A stretch of 64,000 bases of DNA from Chitinophagaceae bacterium UBA1930 (lineage in GTDB: Bacteria > Bacteroidota > Bacteroidia > Chitinophagales > Chitinophagaceae), in NCBI GenBank assembly GCA_002337145.1, contig DDFK01000001.1, positions 248,001 to 312,000 of the forward strand. Reading direction: 5' to 3'. The notes below the pieces were generated by a model that saw only the letters and a list, made by a program, of their open reading frames with translations, was not told the origin of the DNA and did not search any database. Positions 61,163 through 64,000 of this stretch are shown here, piece after piece. Each line of letters opens with the position of its first letter. Within the stretch, counting starts at the first letter, position 1. The position numbers were made by a program, and so were the translations under genes.

Positions 61163-62257
61163 ATGACAGAAGCAGATATTTTGAAGGCCCTTAGCAATGT
61201 GCAGGAACCCGATCTTGGAAAGGACCTTGTAACGCTGAACATGGTAAAGAACATCATGATCAGTGGTAATGTGGTAGCTTTTACCATTGTATTGACCACG
61301 CCTGCATGCCCCATGAAAGACATGATGCGTACTGCCAGTGAGAATGCAATTAAGTTATTGGTAAACAAGGATGCAGTGGTAAAGGTTGATTTTACTGCCA
61401 ATACCAGCACCAAACGTTTGGAAGGCGACAAGATATTGAGCGGTGTAAAGAATATTATTGCGGTAGTGAGCGGTAAAGGTGGCGTGGGCAAAAGCACCGT
61501 ATCTGCCAACCTTGCCCTGGCCCTGGCCGAGGGCGGTGCCAGCGTTGGACTGATGGATGCCGATATTTATGGACCAAGTGTGCCCATTATGTTTGGGGTA
61601 CGTGGCGAAAGGCCCATGATGAAGGACAATGGCGGCAAGGGACTGATTGTGCCGTTGGAAAAATTCGGCATTAAGCTGATGAGCATTGGTTTATTGGTGG
61701 ATGAAAAAAGTGCCGTTGTTTGGCGTGGCCCTATGGCCAGCAGTGCCATTAGGCAGTTTGTGACCGATGTGGACTGGGGCGAGCTTGACTATTTGATTAT
61801 TGACATGCCACCCGGCACGGGCGATATACATTTAACCCTGATGCAGACCGTGCCAGTAACGGGCGTGGTAATTGTAACCACACCACAGAACGTAGCATTG
61901 GCGGATGCGAAGAAAGGAATTGCCATGTTTGCCCAGGCACAGATAAACGTACCGATTATTGGGTTGGTAGAGAACATGGCTTACTTTACCCCTGCTGAAC
62001 TGCCGGATAGCAAGTACTATATTTTTGGTAAGGAAGGCGGTAAGCATTTGGCCAATGAATATGATTTGAGTTTTCTTGGACAAGTACCGTTGGTGCAAAG
62101 CATACGCGAAGGCGGCGATGAAGGCGTACCGGCAATGGTAGGCAACGATGCTGTGTCGCAACAGGCTTTCAGGGATTTTGCTTCTTTGGCAGTAAGAAAC
62201 ATTGCGATCAGGAATGCAAATTTGAACAAGACCAAAATGATTGAAGTGGTAGCGTAG
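61163..62257 (+). CDS. Mrp/ApbC-family P-loop iron-sulfur carrier
   Basis: A 364-residue protein from ATG 61163 (a GTG precedes it directly). An N-terminal DUF59/MIP18 domain (about residues 1-85, TPACPMKD) precedes the deviant Walker A GKGGVGKST at 104-112 and the Walker B DMPPGTGD. In most Mrp/NBP35 proteins a CxxC in the C-terminal region holds the Fe-S cluster; here that position reads ENMAYFTPAELPDSKYY without cysteines, and C49 is the only cysteine seen. Role in Fe-S cluster or metal delivery is inferred from the family. Confidence 0.9.
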   Translation: MTEADILKALSNVQEPDLGKDLVTLNMVKNIMISGNVVAFTIVLTTPACPMKDMMRTASENAIKLLVNKDAVVKVDFTANTSTKRLEGDKILSGVKNIIAVVSGKGGVGKSTVSANLALALAEGGASVGLMDADIYGPSVPIMFGVRGERPMMKDNGGKGLIVPLEKFGIKLMSIGLLVDEKSAVVWRGPMASSAIRQFVTDVDWGELDYLIIDMPPGTGDIHLTLMQTVPVTGVVIVTTPQNVALADAKKGIAMFAQAQINVPIIGLVENMAYFTPAELPDSKYYIFGKEGGKHLANEYDLSFLGQVPLVQSIREGGDEGVPAMVGNDAVSQQAFRDFASLAVRNIAIRNANLNKTKMIEVVA

Positions 62258-62280
62258 ATTTGTTTTTTGAGATTGAATAT

Positions 62281-62308
62281 GAAAGCCACCAAATAATTGG
62301 TGGCTTTC
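62281..62308 (+). terminator. terminator of mrp
   Basis: GAAAGCCACCA / TGGTGGCTTTC, an 11-bp stem with a 6-nt loop, then TTTAT. Confidence 0.88.
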
Positions 62309-62318
62309 TTTATAGATA

Positions 62319-62400
62319 AATGTTCAATGCTCAATTAACAATATTCAATTAGGCAACTGTATTATATTGAACATGGTTAGTTGAGCATTGAGAATGGAGC
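62319..62400. repeat. period-7 inverted array
   Basis: Left arm: AATGTTC, AATGCTC, AATTAAC, AATATTC, AATTAGG. Right arm: ATTGAAC, ATGGTTA, GTTGAGC, ATTGAGA, ATGGAGC. The arms are reverse complements in consensus. It fills the convergent mrp-MBOAT gap beyond the terminator. Confidence 0.78.
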
Positions 62401-62412
62401 ATTTATTTCATA

Positions 62413-63900
62413 CTAAAACTGCAAATAAATAGGCATCACCGCTTCGCTGCTTTTATAGTAGCCATATATCAATAAGAAAATAAAGAAAATGGCTGCATAG
62501 CTTACCACGTTTAGCTTTTGCAGTTTAAGGGATATGGTATCGCAAATATTTTCCGGTATGGCATGCAGTGCAAAGCCCAGCAACATCATCCAGATAACAT
62601 TGTGGTAATTGCCCCAGAACCGGCCCCATACATCCAGACTGAAATGGTACTGTATCTGGTTCAGCATATCGCCTGCAATATGAAAATTGGCCGCTTTGAA
62701 AAATATCCAGCAGAAGCACACAAAATGAAAGGTGAGCAGCAGTGCAAAGCCCCTATACAACACAGAACTGTTCCATTTACTGGCAATGGATTTTGTTTTC
62801 TCGTTCCATAGTTTATGTATGGCCAAGGCCGTGCCATGCAGGCCGCCCCATACAATAAAATTGAAACTTGCCCCGTGCCATAGCCCACCAAGCAGCATGG
62901 TTATAAACAGGTTGATATAGGTACGCAACTTGCCCTTGCGGTTGCCACCCAGCGGTATATACAGATAGTCCCTTAACCAGCTTGAAAGGGAGATATGCCA
63001 ACGCCGCCAGAACTCGGTAATATCCTTGCTTTGATAGGGCGATGAAAAGTTGGGCGGTATCTTATAGCCCAACCAGCGTGCTATACCTATGGCCACACTG
63101 CTATAGCCACTGAAATCGCAATAGATAACAATAGCGTAGCCATACACTGCAAACAGGCATTCGAGACCCGTATATTTTGAAGGGCTGTCAAAAATATAGT
63201 TTACGTAATTGAGGGTTATATAATCGGAAATGATCAGCTTCTTGAACAGCCCGGTAATGATGAGGAAAAAACCTGCTGCAAAATCTTCCTGGTTGATATA
63301 ATAGGGCTTGGTGGTTTGTGGTATAAAATCCTTTGCCCTTACAATAGGGCCCATTACCAGCTTGGGAAAAAAGGAAAGGAACAAGAGGTACTCATTGAAT
63401 TTTTTAACGGGTACAAACTCGCCACGGTAAACATCTATGGTATAGCTGATGTTCTCGAACGTGTAGAACGAAATACCAACTGGCAATAAAATATTCAGCG
63501 GGTTGATATGTGCTGAGAAATGCTGATTCAGTATCTCAACAAAAAAGTTAGTGTATTTAAAATAGAACAGCAAACCAAGATTGAATACAATACTTATGGT
63601 AAGCAACAACTTTCTTTTCGTTTTATCTGTCTGTCTATAAATAGCATTGGAAAGTATAAAGTCTGCTATGGCTGATACAATAACCAGCACCACAAAAAAA
63701 CCGCTGGCCTTGTAAAAAAAGTAAAGCGAAAACAGGCAAAAGATATTGGTACGTATGGCAACCTTGTTCCTGAATGCAAAGTACAGTAGCATAAAAACAA
63801 AGAACAGGTACACAAAAAAACCGTTGTTAAAAAGCAGCGGGTTGTTCTTGTCGTACACAAACTGGTGCAAAAAGGCGGCTGCATCAAATGAAGGGAACAT
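62413..63900 (-). CDS. MBOAT-family O-acyltransferase (AlgI-like)
   Basis: A 495-residue polytopic membrane protein with about ten to twelve hydrophobic segments. The AlgI/DltB-type signature RRWHISLSSWLRDYLYIPLG is at residues 299-318, and the catalytic His is H342 in GGLWHGASFNF. FYTFENISYTIDVYRG is also conserved. It should transfer acyl groups across the membrane to a polysaccharide, teichoic-acid-like polymer or other surface acceptor. It is preceded, 18 bp upstream on the same strand, by a gene running off the window, likely its soluble partner. Confidence 0.93.
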   Translation of the reverse strand: MFPSFDAAAFLHQFVYDKNNPLLFNNGFFVYLFFVFMLLYFAFRNKVAIRTNIFCLFSLYFFYKASGFFVVLVIVSAIADFILSNAIYRQTDKTKRKLLLTISIVFNLGLLFYFKYTNFFVEILNQHFSAHINPLNILLPVGISFYTFENISYTIDVYRGEFVPVKKFNEYLLFLSFFPKLVMGPIVRAKDFIPQTTKPYYINQEDFAAGFFLIITGLFKKLIISDYITLNYVNYIFDSPSKYTGLECLFAVYGYAIVIYCDFSGYSSVAIGIARWLGYKIPPNFSSPYQSKDITEFWRRWHISLSSWLRDYLYIPLGGNRKGKLRTYINLFITMLLGGLWHGASFNFIVWGGLHGTALAIHKLWNEKTKSIASKWNSSVLYRGFALLLTFHFVCFCWIFFKAANFHIAGDMLNQIQYHFSLDVWGRFWGNYHNVIWMMLLGFALHAIPENICDTISLKLQKLNVVSYAAIFFIFLLIYGYYKSSEAVMPIYLQF

Positions 63901-63918
63901 GGGTGTATGTTATAAGGG

Positions 63919-64000
63919 TTATTTTTTAGGTTTGCTCAGTTTCTGGTATTCAAACATCAATGCATCAAACAGGCTCTTGCCTATTAGCTCCGAGCCTTTA
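63919..64000 (-). CDS. C-terminus of a gene upstream of MBOAT (partial)
   Basis: The last 27 codons of a minus-strand gene end in ...FEYQKLSKPKK and a TAA at 63921-63919; the start lies beyond the window. In AlgI-type loci the neighbour is often an SGNH-fold acetyltransferase or hydrolase partner, but nothing in this short tail identifies the family. Confidence 0.6.
   Translation of the reverse strand, partial: KGSELIGKSLFDALMFEYQKLSKPKK

Overview
The window looks like chromosomal DNA of a Bacteroidota bacterium, most likely Chitinophagaceae or a close relative. The evidence is two TonB-dependent receptors, a T9SS sorting-domain protein, a DUF5689 surface lipoprotein, a glycine-rich RRM protein, the rpsF-rpsR-rplI block, -7 boxes of the Bacteroidota type TAnnTTTG, and almost no Shine-Dalgarno signals. 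One tRNA (initiator tRNA-Met) and one TPP riboswitch are present. I saw no rRNA, CRISPR array, insertion sequence or prophage.

Layout. 1-11.4 kb: a GNAT-type gene converges on a tightly coupled minus-strand operon (nucleotidyltransferase, B12-type radical SAM, methyltransferase, radical SAM, methyltransferase, radical SAM). Three GT4-type glycosyltransferases follow. This is the best candidate for an undescribed pathway, probably modification of a glycan or lipid. 11.4-18 kb: DUF4258 protein, mtaB, a small membrane gene with a probable frameshift, an intradiol-dioxygenase-like lipoprotein behind a two-site direct repeat, a methyltransferase, htpG. 18-23.3 kb: a TonB receptor and DUF5689 lipoprotein divergent from a secreted EEP-family nuclease/phosphatase, a possible nucleic-acid scavenging locus. 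23.5-27.2 kb: rpsF, rpsR, rplI, RRM protein, LLM oxidoreductase and an AT-rich orphan. 27.2-35.8 kb: a tryptophan/kynurenine catabolic cluster (kmo, kynU, RidA, Nudix, aminomuconate-semialdehyde dehydrogenase, SDR; divergently HAO and ACMSD). 36-46.5 kb: holA, a PolB-like exonuclease, two tandem coiled-coil membrane paralogues, GH28, peroxiredoxin, der, era, tRNA-fMet, a GIN-domain protein. 46.5-64 kb: riboswitch-controlled thiamine-type TonB receptor, a giant outer-membrane protein, SPFH protein, ExbB/ExbD, prmC, ribD, YigZ, an ElyC-like protein, 3-hydroxyacyl-CoA dehydrogenase, Mrp, and an MBOAT acyltransferase with its partial neighbour.

The most striking non-coding signal is the intergenic DNA. 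Many gaps hold degenerate arrays with a strict 7- or 8-bp period, usually as two inverted arms around a unique loop. Period-8 arrays occupy nearly every gap of the kynurenine cluster and flank a four-helix-bundle (S23-type) ORF like a cassette. Two further dispersed families occur: the palindrome CCCGATAGCTATCGGG and an element built on GATGGGTGCGACGCC. They recombine with one another, and both the palindrome and a heptamer array have apparently entered coding sequence, in the ALDH gene and in kmo.
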